DNA of 64,000 nt. Origin: Scortum barcoo (lineage: Eukaryota; Chordata; Actinopteri; Centrarchiformes; Terapontidae). Within the stretch, counting starts at the first letter, position 1. Every line of letters starts with the position of its first letter. Position numbers and translations under genes: made by a program. The notes beneath the pieces were generated by a model. It was given only the letters and a program-made list of their open reading frames with translations. It was not told the DNA's origin and ran no database searches. Below are positions 43,301-51,339 of the stretch, one piece after another. The stretch spans positions 6,533,001 through 6,597,000 of the forward strand of contig CM041553.1 in the NCBI GenBank assembly GCA_023238725.1, given 5' to 3'.

Positions 43301-46300
43301 GGCCGACGGTTCCGCAGCATTTGAGCCCGAACCACCAGGCTCAGGGAAAGCTTCATACCGCAGGCCATAAGACTTTTGAACTCTGTTCACAGCACCATGA
43401 CTTTTTAATAACACCTTCACTTCTATTGTATATATTTTTCTATTGTATATATTTTATTGTATATATCTGTTAGTTGTATAATACTTATAATTTATATTTA
43501 TAGTTTATATTTTATTTGTATAACTTATATTTTAAGGTCTTTATTTATTTTATTACTCTAGTTTATTATTTATCTTAAATTTTATTTTATATTTTTATTT
43601 CTTAATCTATTTTTTTCTTGTTGAGTGTCTCTATTCTTGTTAATATTTTTTTTAGCATTGTTTGGGGAGCCTGGGATTTAAGAATTTCATTACCAATGAT
43701 TGCTGGATGTAAATTGTTGTGTAATGGCAATAAAATTCCAAACAAATACTCATATTTATTTACATTTACACCTTTAGGAAGGAACAGTGTGTTTGTGGAC
43801 AGCACAGGAAAACTTTTCATCATAGGTAACTGTATGCAAAACCGCTTGAGTAATCCTGTGGTCTGCCACTTCTCTTTCTGCAGACGTTCAACACCTCCAA
43901 CGCTTCTGCTGAGTGTCCTGATGCAGAGTGCCTGTTTGCCTTCTATGGAGGGGAGACCCTCTACCACAAATACCTCATCCTTTTCCAGTTTTACAACGTC
44001 TTCCTCTTCTTCTGGTGTGCAAACTTTGTGACAGCTCTGGGTCAGGTCACTCTGTCGGGGGCCTTCGCCTCATATTACTGGGCTTTCAAGAAGCCTGAAG
44101 ATATTCCCGCCTTCCCCATCTTCTCCTCACTAGGACGCGCCCTCCGGTTAGAAGCTTTATTTGTGTTTGTGTGCAGTTTGTCCACTCGTGTGTGTTTGTG
44201 AGGCATATGTTAATCTGTGTGACAGGGTTTCATGCTCATAGTTGGCCTCTGTCTCTCCCTCCTGTCCAGATACCACACAGGGTCCCTGGCTTTTGGCTCT
44301 CTGATCCTGTCTATGGTCCAGATCATCAGGGTCATTCTGGAGTACCTTGATCACAAGTTGCAAGGTCAGATGATTTGACTTTATAACTGTGCATCTTCAC
44401 TATCACAAATGCATCAGTGACTGTTCTCTTAAATGCTTTTAAAATATTAAACCTTTCATGCAGTCTGTGTTCAGCATGTGCAGGTGCCTAATCAGGTCTT
44501 TTCTGATTGGTTTATAGCTACATGAACACTTACAGGGTATCAAAGTTGCATGTAACTTGGTTTAACCCAAGGCTTGAACACAGGCAATAATCAGATTATT
44601 CAGTGGTTTAAGCACATCCAATCATTTGTTTGTTTCTGTGATTGTAACATCCTCGCTCTCATTCTTCAGGTGCTCAGAACAAGGCTGCCAAATTCCTGCT
44701 GAGCTGCATGAAGTGCTGCTTCTGGTGTCTGGAGAAGTGTATCAAGTTCCTTAACAGAAATGCCTACATCATGGTGAGTTCTTGTAACTTAACACGACTG
44801 CATGAGAGATGCTGGCTCTGGCCGGGTTTTAAAACAGTCAGTTGTTTTTGTCTTTTTCTCCAGATTGCCATCTATGGAAAAAGTTTCTGTCCCTCGGCGC
44901 GAGATGCCTTTTTCCTTCTCATGAGGAACATCGTCAGGTGGGATTTCATTACATTACTCTCCACAATTTGTAATTCTGTAAGCATTTATTCAGTATTTAA
45001 GCTATTCTTGGGCCTGATGTAATTTAATATACTCTCATTTTCTCTGCTGTGTCCATTTCAACACAGGGTGGCTGTTTTAGATAAAGTGACTGACTTCCTG
45101 CTGTTTCTTGGGAAACTCCTCATCGTTGGAATTGTTGGTAGGAGAGCTTTTATTTTTAGACCAAAAGTGTTTTGAAATGGAGAGAGATCTATGGAGAGAT
45201 CTATGTGTGTTTCTGTTTTATATCCACAATTTCTCCTTTTTTTTCTGTGCAGGGATCTTCTCTTTCTTCTTCTTCTCTGGAAGAATCAAAGCGGTAGAGG
45301 AGGCTGCTCCATCTCTGAACTATTACTGGGTGCCAATACTGGTGAGAGTTATATTTGTATTGTGAATGTTAGTTTTGAGCTCCTCTCTCGGCTCTAATGC
45401 CACAGCAGAGACCTTGATGTTGTTTTATTTTTTCACCAGACGGTGGTAGTGGGGTCCTACCTTATCGCCCATGGCTTCTTCAGCGTGTACGCCATGTGTG
45501 TGGACACACTGTTCCTCTGCTTCTGTGAGTAATATTGCATACAACCAGATGTCGTCTTGTCTTCCTGTTTTCAAGCACTCATGCAGCTGTCTCAAGCTAA
45601 GATACTGGTTTCGTCTTCCTGCCATGTTTCTGACTCTTCTTCTCTTTGTCTCATTCCCTTTACTTTATTTTCACACATTCCCTTTATTTCATGTTTTCAT
45701 TTTCCCCTAATTTTCCATTAACCCAATCAAAAACACTAAATACGCATTACCCACGCACACAAAAAGGTGAGGACTTGGAAAGAAACGACGGCTCGTCTGA
45801 AAAGCCTTACTTCATGTCCCCCGAGCTGCACGAGATCCTCTCCAAAACAAAGCGGCTGGAGGAAGACAGTGGTGTTGAGCAGGCGGATTCTGCCAAGCCC
45901 ATGGACGAGGTGAAACTGGAGGAGGAGACCCCTCTCCAGCAGCACCAAGATGGAAAGATCCAACTGATACAGCAGACAGTGCTCAAGCAGGACAACGAGG
46001 AGGAGGAACCTCTGAAGTCCAAGATAGATGATGAAGAGCCGAAAGAGGAGAAAAATGAAGAACAAAAAGCCGACGAGGCTGACAAGAAAGAAGAAGCAGA
46101 GGCGGAAGAAGCGGCAGAAAAGCAGGAGCTGCAGCAGGGGGAAAAGACAGAGAAGGCGCCACCTCCAGCTGTGGAGGCTGAGAAAATAGAGGCCGGTGAA
46201 AAGAAAGAGGAGAAAGAGGAAACGCAGGAAGAAACCCCCCCCTCTGCACCTCAGGAGTAGATATTAACAGTCACGTGATGGCAAAATACGCGAGGCTCAT

Positions 46301-48245
46301 CTAACCTCATGAAGCATAAAGAATGAAAGAACTGTACCTACAACTTTGTGACATGGACCTGTTAAATGTACGGCATAACAACAAGCTAAAATCCGATGCC
46401 CTTGCTATGTGAGTGGTGTGACGTGCAGCTGGAGAAGGTTGTGGTCGACAGGTGGAGGTGGAAGCAGGTCAAAAGCCCAGTGCGTCTCTGTAGCTTGAAA
46501 AAAATGCTCTCTTGTGTTGGTTTTAGAACAGTGTTGGTTTTTATATTGTGAAGATCTGTAGAACATTGTGAGTGCTGAACCTGTGCCTGATTACTGTCAC
46601 TAATATTTGTTGTCTTAATCCTGTTAACGAATGCACTACAGAACCACAAGTACCCTGTTTACAGTCAGAACAAACACATCTCACTCGATGGTGAATCTCT
46701 TTCACTGTTTACAATAATACCAGCTGACGCCAAAATGTTACAGACATATTTGATATACTGTATGAATATTGGATTTTTTTTTTCCTATGGAACTTGTATA
46801 TATACAGTAGTGTATGTCTGTTGTGTATTTTTTGGCTTCAGTCTTGTAGAGATCCTTGTTAGGATGGGGTCCCATGTATTGTATCGCCACCTACTTGCCT
46901 TGGTATTTCGGACTGGCGTAAGTGCTGTGATTGTGTCGCCATGACGCAGCCATCGTGACCTCTCTCTGCAGACCTCCCCCCTCCCCCCGTTTGTTTACTG
47001 ATCCCACCTGCCTTGCTCTGTCCCTATCTTCTCTCTGTCCCTCTCTCTCTAAGTGCTGCATGGTGTTGACATGGCCTTCTGAATGCTCGCAACTAACATC
47101 TAAAGTCTCTGGATGCTTTTGTACTTTTTTTCTCGTTTGTCACCTTGTGAAAGATGTAAGTTGATTTTCCACTAAAGTTACTGATGACATTCCATATTTA
47201 TTGGATGTAAGTCTTGATTAAAGGTGATTGTATTTAATCATAGTAGTTCTGTTATGGGTAAACACACGGGTTGCAAGGTGGTTTGGCGTTTGGAAGCAGG
47301 TGAGTTTTTTTCAATGTCTGGCACAGTCAACCAGGATTATGTCTCAAAGAGGCACTCCAGCACTTTCACATGTTAAATGCTCTTTACTTGTCATGGAGAG
47401 CACCACTCTCAGCCTGTTAACCAGCTGTGCAATGCTTTCTGGTGCTCTTTGCAACTTGATCCATGTTAGCAACTAAAATTAGAATATCTCTGCCTCTGTT
47501 GCATTGAGTGAGAGCTGTGGTTCCCAACATTTTGGCTCGTGACCCCTTACATTTAAACAATATCTACTTGTGGCCCCCCACAGTTATCACAGGTTCAGGA
47601 CTTTGTGCGGACTTGATTTCTTAACAGTTCAACCAAAGAGCCATTTTTCTTTCTCAGAAGAAACTCTTTTTAGATACCTGTAGTAACCAAAAGTGAAAAT
47701 TATTATTTAATTTTATTAATGAACACTTATCATCTCGTGAACCCTCTCGGTTTTCTTGGTAGGATTCTGATCCTTTTGTGGTGGGAAACATTGATTTAGA
47801 GCATTCTTTTATTTTCTTATAGAGTAACTTAACACCAGTGGTATATCTTCTCACCTTGCTTGAGTGATGTACAGGTGTACTCGAGGACCCCGTCACATCA
47901 CTATTGGGTCAGGGTGACCGGTAGAACAAAGCACACACACCAACCAGAGAGGCCTCGCGTTGTGTTAAAGTGCAAGAGTAAATAGCTGGAGTACCTCTTT
48001 GATTCTCAAGCAGCTGAAAGTGAAAACAGAGATTATATGATACATAAATACAAGAACAGTCATATTACTTTTGAGTGTTTGCATGCTGTCAGAAAAAAAT
48101 GCTGTGTTCCTCAACTGCTTCTATCCATGTGACAGTGGAGGATCTGGAGCGCAACGATGGATCAGCAGAGAGGCCGTACTTCATGTCACAGAACCTGCTC
48201 GATCTCCTGAACAAGTCCAATGAAGCGCCCAAATCTGTAGATTAA
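19729..48245 (+). CDS. slc44a2: Choline transporter-like protein 2, 22 exons with alternative ends
   Basis: Coding exons: 19729-19765, 35003-35051, 35152-35225, 36026-36110, 36299-36383, 36485-36601, 36704-36764, 36900-37026, 38502-38585, 38865-38977, 39078-39209, 39291-39390, 40060-40152, 40480-40564, 43884-44146, 44270-44364, 44670-44773, 44864-44937, 45067-45137, 45253-45341, 45440-45524, then either 45767-46260 or 48136-48245. All join in frame, giving 838 or 710 residues (human protein 706). The short N-terminus MELEEKNPDPKYGE leads to TM1 from GCTDILCC, residue about 31. A large Cys-rich extracellular loop follows (LCVESCPDR, NETT and NATD glycosylation sites), then a bundle of further hydrophobic segments including the signature KFLNRNAYIMIAIYG. 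The family carries choline and ethanolamine at plasma and mitochondrial membranes. Intron 1 (15.2 kb) holds an antisense retrovirus; intron 14 holds a LINE with a nested Tc1. Confidence 0.93.
21241..21279. repeat. (CA)n microsatellite
   Basis: An uninterrupted CA dinucleotide tract in slc44a2 intron 1. It produces artificial His/Thr or Val/Cys open frames in several reading frames. Confidence 0.95.
22866..23190. repeat. Teleost interspersed repeat with TTAGCTTAGCATAAAG core
   Basis: The core TTAGCTTAGCATAAAGACTG followed by GGAAACAGCTAGCCTGGC, preceded by GATGAGAAGACTGATACTAC and followed by GGACTATTTCTTG, is shared by a very widespread non-autonomous repeat of teleost genomes. This copy is diverged and partly deleted; its outer boundaries are approximate. 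Confidence 0.6.
25669..26222 (+). mobile_element. LINE remnant, endonuclease N-terminal part, split by the retrovirus
   Basis: An open frame at 25720-26106 encodes 128 residues resembling the start of a LINE endonuclease ORF: a basic RRRRRHRVNKSG block, then SLVNKMDEMKLR and VAIVTETL, corresponding to the conserved ANVQSL-NK-D-L and TETWL motifs. Near the end, VVAGEL*-like text with NHVGLEAVFP in the next frame marks a frameshifted DFNH motif. Catalytic endonuclease residues beyond this are missing. The element continues after the retrovirus at 34529 with a LINE-type 3' tail, so the middle was deleted before the retrovirus inserted. Confidence 0.7.
26223..26573 (-). repeat. 3' LTR of the endogenous retrovirus
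   Basis: This 351-base LTR lies at the downstream end in element orientation. On the minus strand it has a TATATAAA-type box near 26401-26409 and an AATAAA at 26306-26301, placing U3 to the right and R/U5 to the left. It differs from the 5' LTR by a few substitutions and small indels near 26370, 26435 and 26490, so insertion was fairly recent. Confidence 0.9.
26574..26590 (-). other. Polypurine tract
   Basis: On the minus strand the sequence just before the 3' LTR is GAAGGGGGGAAA, an uninterrupted purine run abutting the LTR start TGAAG. This is the normal position and composition of the plus-strand primer of a retrovirus. Confidence 0.8.
26591..27292 (-). other. Retrovirus 3' region without envelope gene
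   Basis: Between the integrase remnant and the polypurine tract there are about 700 bases. I find no surface or transmembrane envelope domain, no signal peptide and no fusion or immunosuppressive-type motif. A minus-strand frame at 27486-27244 is Arg-rich (RKRVRPKRYEVLVRN) and may be a frame-shifted tail of pol. The envelope gene appears to be deleted. Confidence 0.55.
27293..28370 (-). pseudogene. Retroviral integrase region of pol, frameshifted
   Basis: Minus-strand frames 28370-27873 and 27880-27293 overlap and together carry the integrase. The first contains an H-H-C-C zinc-binding pattern (HGLAH, then CTIC) near 28060-27970. The second carries the catalytic core with Asp in VVDFVD, Asp in SSDNGREF and Glu in the ICEKMN segment, a D,D,E arrangement. 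The frame changes between them near 27877, and the C-terminal domain gives way to an Asp/Ser-rich stretch (KDCDSTAKYAKESKTSS) of unclear origin. The enzyme would join viral DNA to host DNA; this copy is broken. Confidence 0.8.
28422..29904 (-). pseudogene. Retroviral reverse transcriptase and RNase H, frameshifted
   Basis: Two overlapping minus-strand frames (29904-29479 and 29684-28422) cover the catalytic reverse transcriptase and RNase H. The active-site motif YVDD is at 29685-29674, preceded by the LPQGFKHSP motif. RNase H shows YWTDGSC and YTDSA, with the expected acidic residues. A partial duplication at 29511-29632 shifts the frame between the two halves. The N-terminal reverse transcriptase segment (PLLPLEKPDGSYRLVHDLR) lies upstream in the frame that ends at 29858. 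The copy cannot make a full polymerase. Confidence 0.85.
29858..31227 (-). pseudogene. Gag-like N-terminus joined to reverse transcriptase start
   Basis: A short frame 31227-30898 (109 residues, Lys-rich, with KADQKKGKKGEERKEKR) is in the gag start position. The next frame, 30817-29858 (319 residues), begins with KKPPPYEKE. PPPY is a known late-domain motif used by retroviral Gag to recruit budding machinery. Then comes a highly charged stretch, and from about residue 215 the sequence passes without a break into reverse transcriptase (GLVKAGVLK, PLLPLEKPDGS). The capsid, nucleocapsid zinc knuckle and protease that should lie between are missing, so an internal deletion fused gag to pol in frame. 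Confidence 0.65.
31228..34181 (-). other. Long noncoding leader of the retrovirus
   Basis: Almost 3 kb separate the 5' LTR from the first gag-like ATG, much longer than usual. It contains a (TTA)n run (about 31337-31373), a (TTTA)n run (about 32167-32198), degenerate TTTACTC repeats (33770-33870) and two diverged direct repeats beginning TTTCACGCAGTGG (33449 and 33671). Next to the LTR, a primer binding site candidate (TGGCGTCACGACGACAAG, 34175-34158 minus strand) begins five bases from the LTR edge, after a T run. I cannot assign its tRNA. Confidence 0.5.
34182..34528 (-). repeat. 5' LTR of the endogenous retrovirus
   Basis: This 347-base repeat is almost identical to the LTR at 26223-26573, with the same TATA and AATAAA signals on the minus strand. 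It would promote transcription antisense to slc44a2 if active. Confidence 0.9.
34529..34622 (+). mobile_element. LINE 3' tail, second half of the split remnant
   Basis: After the ATAT duplication the sequence continues with AT-rich text and ends ACAATAAAGATTCTTGATTC then TTGATTGATT, a tandem tail typical of LINE 3' ends. It continues the remnant at 25669-26222, so the retrovirus sits inside a LINE-derived piece. Confidence 0.65.
34640..34735. repeat. hAT-like DNA transposon end remnant
   Basis: The sequence GTCCGTGGTGCAAAAAAAGT followed by TGGGGGACCACTGATC resembles the inverted end of vertebrate hAT-like elements (CAGTGGTCCCC...). Only one end is recognised. Confidence 0.4.
35126..35150. 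repeat. (CTCCT)n tract at the acceptor of slc44a2 exon 3
   Basis: Five tandem copies of a pyrimidine pentamer form the polypyrimidine tract directly before the AG acceptor of slc44a2 exon 3 at 35152. The repeat therefore serves as splice signal. Confidence 0.85.
37027..38501 (+). other. slc44a2: slc44a2 intron 8
   Basis: This 1.5 kb intron is AT-rich and holds no open frame or repeat that I can support. Confidence 0.7.
40928..42477 (-). mobile_element. Tc1/mariner transposon inserted in the LINE
   Basis: The 1,550-base element is flanked by TA at 40926-40927 and 42478-42479. Its ends are inverted: the right end read on the minus strand is CAGTTAAGCCCAAAATTATT, and the left end is TAGTCCAGGCTGAAATTATT, 14 of the first 20 positions identical. 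Further inside, AAGTTACTTTTATTCAACCA-like text and CCAAAATTATTCATACCC are also mirrored. The uninterrupted site is preserved in the other LINE copy near 18766. The transposase is on the minus strand. Confidence 0.92.
41134..42095 (-). pseudogene. Tc1-family transposase, frameshifted
   Basis: The minus-strand reading starts MAKTKELTEDL at 42095 and reaches a TGA at 41136-41134. The N-terminal paired-like helix-turn-helix text (RIVAAHKSGMSYKAISKCFQ) and a second part (VKKNPRITNKAILENLD) lie in different frames, so at least two frameshifts occur near 42060 and 41930. The catalytic triad text survives: Asp in LWLDETKI, Asp in the QHDND segment near 41380, and Glu in NPTENLW near 41280, a DDE enzyme that cuts and pastes DNA at TA. 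This copy cannot encode an intact protein. Confidence 0.85.
45767..46260 (+). CDS. slc44a2: slc44a2 alternative last exon A, long Glu/Lys-rich tail
   Basis: The exon joins in frame after exon 21 (TTCT|gtgagt) to read ...FLCFCEDLERNDGSSEKPYF MSPEL, then continues for about 140 residues of very Glu/Lys-rich, low-complexity sequence to TAG at 46258-46260. It is predicted to be cytoplasmic and disordered, residues 675-838. The first 25 residues parallel exon B, indicating a duplicated exon. Its acceptor (CACACAAAAAG|GTGAG) has almost no pyrimidine tract and looks weak. A 3' UTR follows, with ATTAAA near 47216 as a possible poly(A) signal. The tail is longer than the usual end of the family; its role is unknown. 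Confidence 0.8.
46261..48135 (+). other. slc44a2: 3' UTR of exon A and intron before exon B
   Basis: This 1.9 kb contains the 3' UTR of the long-tail isoform and, for the other isoform, part of the intron from 45525 to 48135. The only repeat I recognise is the hAT-like element at 47514-47794. Confidence 0.6.
47514..47794. repeat. hAT-like MITE
   Basis: The left end GCTGTGGTTCCCAACATTTT and the right end, read in reverse, TCAATGTTTCCCACCACAAA, form imperfect inverted ends of the type seen in hAT-like short elements. The 280-base interior has no coding frame. Imperfect 8-base flanks (GTGAGAGC and TTTAGAGC) are possible target duplications. Confidence 0.45.
48136..48245 (+). CDS. slc44a2: slc44a2 alternative last exon B, canonical C-terminus
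   Basis: Acceptor CATGTGACAG|TGGAGG joins in frame after exon 21 to give FLCFLEDLERNDGSAERPYF, then MSQNLLDLLNKSNEAPKSVD and TAA at 48243-48245. This closely matches the ordinary mammalian SLC44A2 C-terminus (LEDLERNDGSAERPYFMS), so exon B is the ancestral-type ending and gives a 710-residue protein. Poly(A) signals follow at 48981 and 49020. Confidence 0.9.
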
Positions 48246-48255
48246 ATCGTAGCTT

Positions 48256-48318
48256 TGTGTGTGTGTGTGTGTGTGTGTGTGCATGCACGCACGAGTGAGT
48301 GTGTGTGTGTGTGTGTTT
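48256..48318. repeat. (TG)n microsatellite in the slc44a2 3' UTR
   Basis: Two TG tracts (48256-48281 and 48299-48316), separated by GCATGCACGCACGAGTGAG, begin 11 bases after the stop codon of the short isoform. Confidence 0.95.
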
Positions 48319-48980
48319 AAGTGAAAATCAGAACAAACAGGAGGAATTACAATGCCATTTTCTGTGTGTTTGTGTACAGTGTATGTGCCTTTACCGAAAA
48401 AAAGATTCATTGATGTTGGTTGTATTATATTATTGATCCTTTTGTACTTAGTTACAAAACCTTAAACCCACTGTCTTCCTGTACTTACTGAACAAAGTTG
48501 ATTTTATTACAGTGTTTTGGAAGCTTGAGTTTCAGGTGACAAGTGTAGTTAATTTAAGTTTAACAGTTTGCCTTAAAAAATAATGTTTTTTCTTCATTAT
48601 TTTGGTATTTTGGTATGTTTTTTTGTCACTTTATTGTGTGTATTCTGTCATATAGTCTCTGTGGGTCCAACATCTTTCAATGACATCTCCACTTTATGGC
48701 AGGTGTAGCGGGTTAATACCTTATTAAGCTGTGCTTTAACATTTTAATGAAGCATATTGCACTGTATCAAGTTAGATCACCAAAGTTTCTAAACAGCAAG
48801 CTTAGTATGATACTCAAAGCATTAAGAGATTACAAACGATCCAAGTGCTTTAACTTGGACATATTTATGCAGTATGTTTTAAAGGTGTGTTCTTTTTTTA
48901 TTCACTGAATATTAAACATATCAATGATTAATGTCCAAAGTTTGAGTTTGTCTGTGTTTACCTTTCATTTGTTGTAAACT

Positions 48981-49047
48981 AATAAAAGTTTGTGTTGCCA
49001 TATCAGTGTTGAAAGGGCAAATAAACCCAATGCTTCTTGGGTTTATT
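48981..49047 (+). terminator. slc44a2: slc44a2 poly(A) signals and hairpin
   Basis: AATAAA occurs at 48981-48986 and again at 49020-49025. The second is the left arm of a perfect 11-base inverted repeat (AATAAACCCAA, 49020-49030; 6-base loop; TTGGGTTTATT, 49037-49047). The right arm gives AATAAA on the minus strand as well. These are the likely 3' end signals of the canonical slc44a2 transcript. Confidence 0.65.
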
Positions 49048-49385
49048 AGGATTCAACAATATGTGGATTACTGTTTACCTCTATGGGTGTAGATCCATAT
49101 GAGAGGAAAACTGTTTGATAATGCTGACAAATAACATTAACACAGTTTCAGGTATAAAATCTGACACACATTTTGCACATTGTAAATTTCTGCTTCCCAT
49201 ATTTGTCTCTATGGAAACCTTTTTTTCACAGGAGCTTCGCCTGATGAAAATGAAAATGAAACATGAAGTAACTAAGAATGAGAGTGTCCCTGAGTTGCTG
49301 CTGTGGGTGTTATATTTCTGACAGAAATCACTTTTCATGCTGACACAGTAAAGTTAATGGAAACAGCTTCCGCCTTAGTGTACAC

Positions 49386-49398
49386 GTTGCTAGGCGAC
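49386..49398 (-). promoter_or_regulatory. odad3: RFX X-box upstream of odad3
   Basis: On the minus strand, GTCGCCTAGCAAC fits the X-box consensus GTNRCC-N-RGYAAC at every position. It lies 104 bases before the odad3 start codon. RFX factors act through X-boxes to switch on ciliary genes, which matches the role of odad3 in motile cilia. Confidence 0.75.
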
Positions 49399-49501
49399 AG
49401 TGGAGCCTCCCGGCTGGAGGCTCAGGTCAAGCTAACACCGACTGTGTTAGCCGTGTTTCGTTCTCCGCTAATCGAGCACAGCACTAACAAAGAGGAGCAA
49501 G

Positions 49502-51301
49502 ATGCCGTTCAGTGCCGACACAGTTAAAGCTCCGCTTCATGACCAAATCACGGAGATGCAGCGTAAAATCCAGCTGCTCGGTAAGTTTGTCTCAAAGTGC
49601 TCTGTGCGTTGGTTTCGGCTCATGTTGAAGGACGACAGTAATCTGCCGTGTTCAGATTACCACCATGTGTGGCTGTGATGTGAGCAGAAGAACGATTAAA
49701 CCCGGCAGAAAGAGCAGTTCGTTGATTTTATCGGTGGATAATGGCACTCCTTACTTCGTGTGTTGTTGATGTAAGTGTTTGGTTTGTCCACCAGAGGGCG
49801 ACAGAGCTGCATACTATGAGAGCTCTCAGTCCACCATGAAGAAGAACAGAGAGGCCATCAGACAGCTGAGGCAGGACAACAAGAGGCTGTACAGGAAACA
49901 GGCTGAAGTTAATGCGGTAAGTCCTCACAACAAGCAGTTTGTCCCTTTGTCCTCACATGTCTTTGTCATGGACATAAAGGAGATCATACCTGACCTCCTT
50001 AGTTACAATGTCAGAATCAGGTTCACTGAGTAAGTGGGTTTCCCCATTTACTGTGATATGTTGGTGCAAAAAATATAAACATCATAAGGAGAAAACTAAG
50101 GGTGAAAGCAAGTACTTCACACCAGGTGTATACATTAAATATAAAAAAGACAACATCATTAAATAGACGGTAGTATCAAAACATATAAAATAAGATAAAG
50201 ACAATAAGTGCAATATGGCTGATATTTAAATGAAAGGACTGTAGAGGCTACACAGTACCAGTACATGTACCAAAATGTATTCCACAAAAGTTCCCTTTTG
50301 TGTTTTTCTGCCTCCCAGGGTGATGAAAATATCATTAAAGTGGCCTTTCACAACAGAGGCATGGAGAAGGATGCGTACCGCAACATGACGGGAAAGGTGA
50401 GAGGATGGAGCATAAATATGTGAAATAAAGTTATGTATGTCATCATGGGTCATAGAAGCGTTTTTTGTTGTTCGGTCGTACTGTTAATAAAAGATAAAGA
50501 TTCATACAATAGATTTTAAAATGATATGGTTGGACTGTTTTCACTTTTCCCTCTGTTAAGCTCTTGTCAAAACAATGTAACAACAAAATCTGAAATGAAA
50601 AAAGTTCTCAGTCGATTGTCTAACTTCAGCGCAAAACCACTCAAAGTGATCACAGTTACAATGATCAACCACTTATCAAAAAGCTCAGGATCATTCCTAT
50701 ACAAATGCTGTTTTCATAATTTGCTTATAGTAATCAGATAGTCCACTTACACTGTTTATTTTGAGTCTTTTGATACATGACAACATATGGAAAGAATATT
50801 AAACAAATACAGTACTTCTTTACTTCAGTACAGAAATCATGACTGGAGAAAGAAAGTCTTTCTCTCAATAAAAAATGTAATCTCCCTGTAATCTCATCCC
50901 TGTGTAGTCGTCTAAGGCAACCAGAAACAGTTAGCTGCTGTATTATAGTGAAATAAATAATAGTTTGAGACTGCTTGCAAGTTCACTGTCCCTGTCATTA
51001 TACTTTTCTTAGGCAGCCCTGACAACACTCGATCAGAAGGTGCTGTCCAAGGTGAAGCGCCTCAATGCCCTGAAACACACCACCCAGACCATGCAGCACC
51101 GCCTCGAGGGGCTGAAGACGGAGTACCAGAGGATGAAACCGGAGGGCAGCAGTGGAGCACAGTCTGCTGATGCTCGCACTCGGAAAAAAGAGGAAGATGC
51201 CATGGTAGCTTACTTCTTAAGCTCATGCAGAGCTGCACATGAAACATGAACAACTCTTAATGAAATGACAGAATAGTACATGTGTCCAACATCTGTGAAT
51301 A

Positions 51302-51339
<38 letters not shown>

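Larger units (their letters stand above)
40648..43746 (+). mobile_element. CR1/L2-group LINE copy in slc44a2 intron 14, split by Tc1
   Basis: The LINE lies at 40648-40927 and 42478-43746. The left part encodes reverse transcriptase motif text (FKETIIVPVPKK, LNDYRPV). The right part encodes GAPQGCVLSPLLYSLF, the degraded active-site region KFTDN (family form FADD), then CQDNNLHLNVS and LRRLNMDSRIL in shifting frames. A deletion removes residues after the FIDYSS block. The 3' UTR ends with AATAAAATTCC at about 43729-43739. Stops and frameshifts make it inactive. It is homologous to the inverted copy at 18000-18899. Confidence 0.85.

Noticed and set aside
45736..46249. Minus-strand frames opposite slc44a2 exon A
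   Set aside because: Antisense reading of Glu/Lys-rich codons naturally gives long Ser/Phe/Leu frames; no splice sites or domains.
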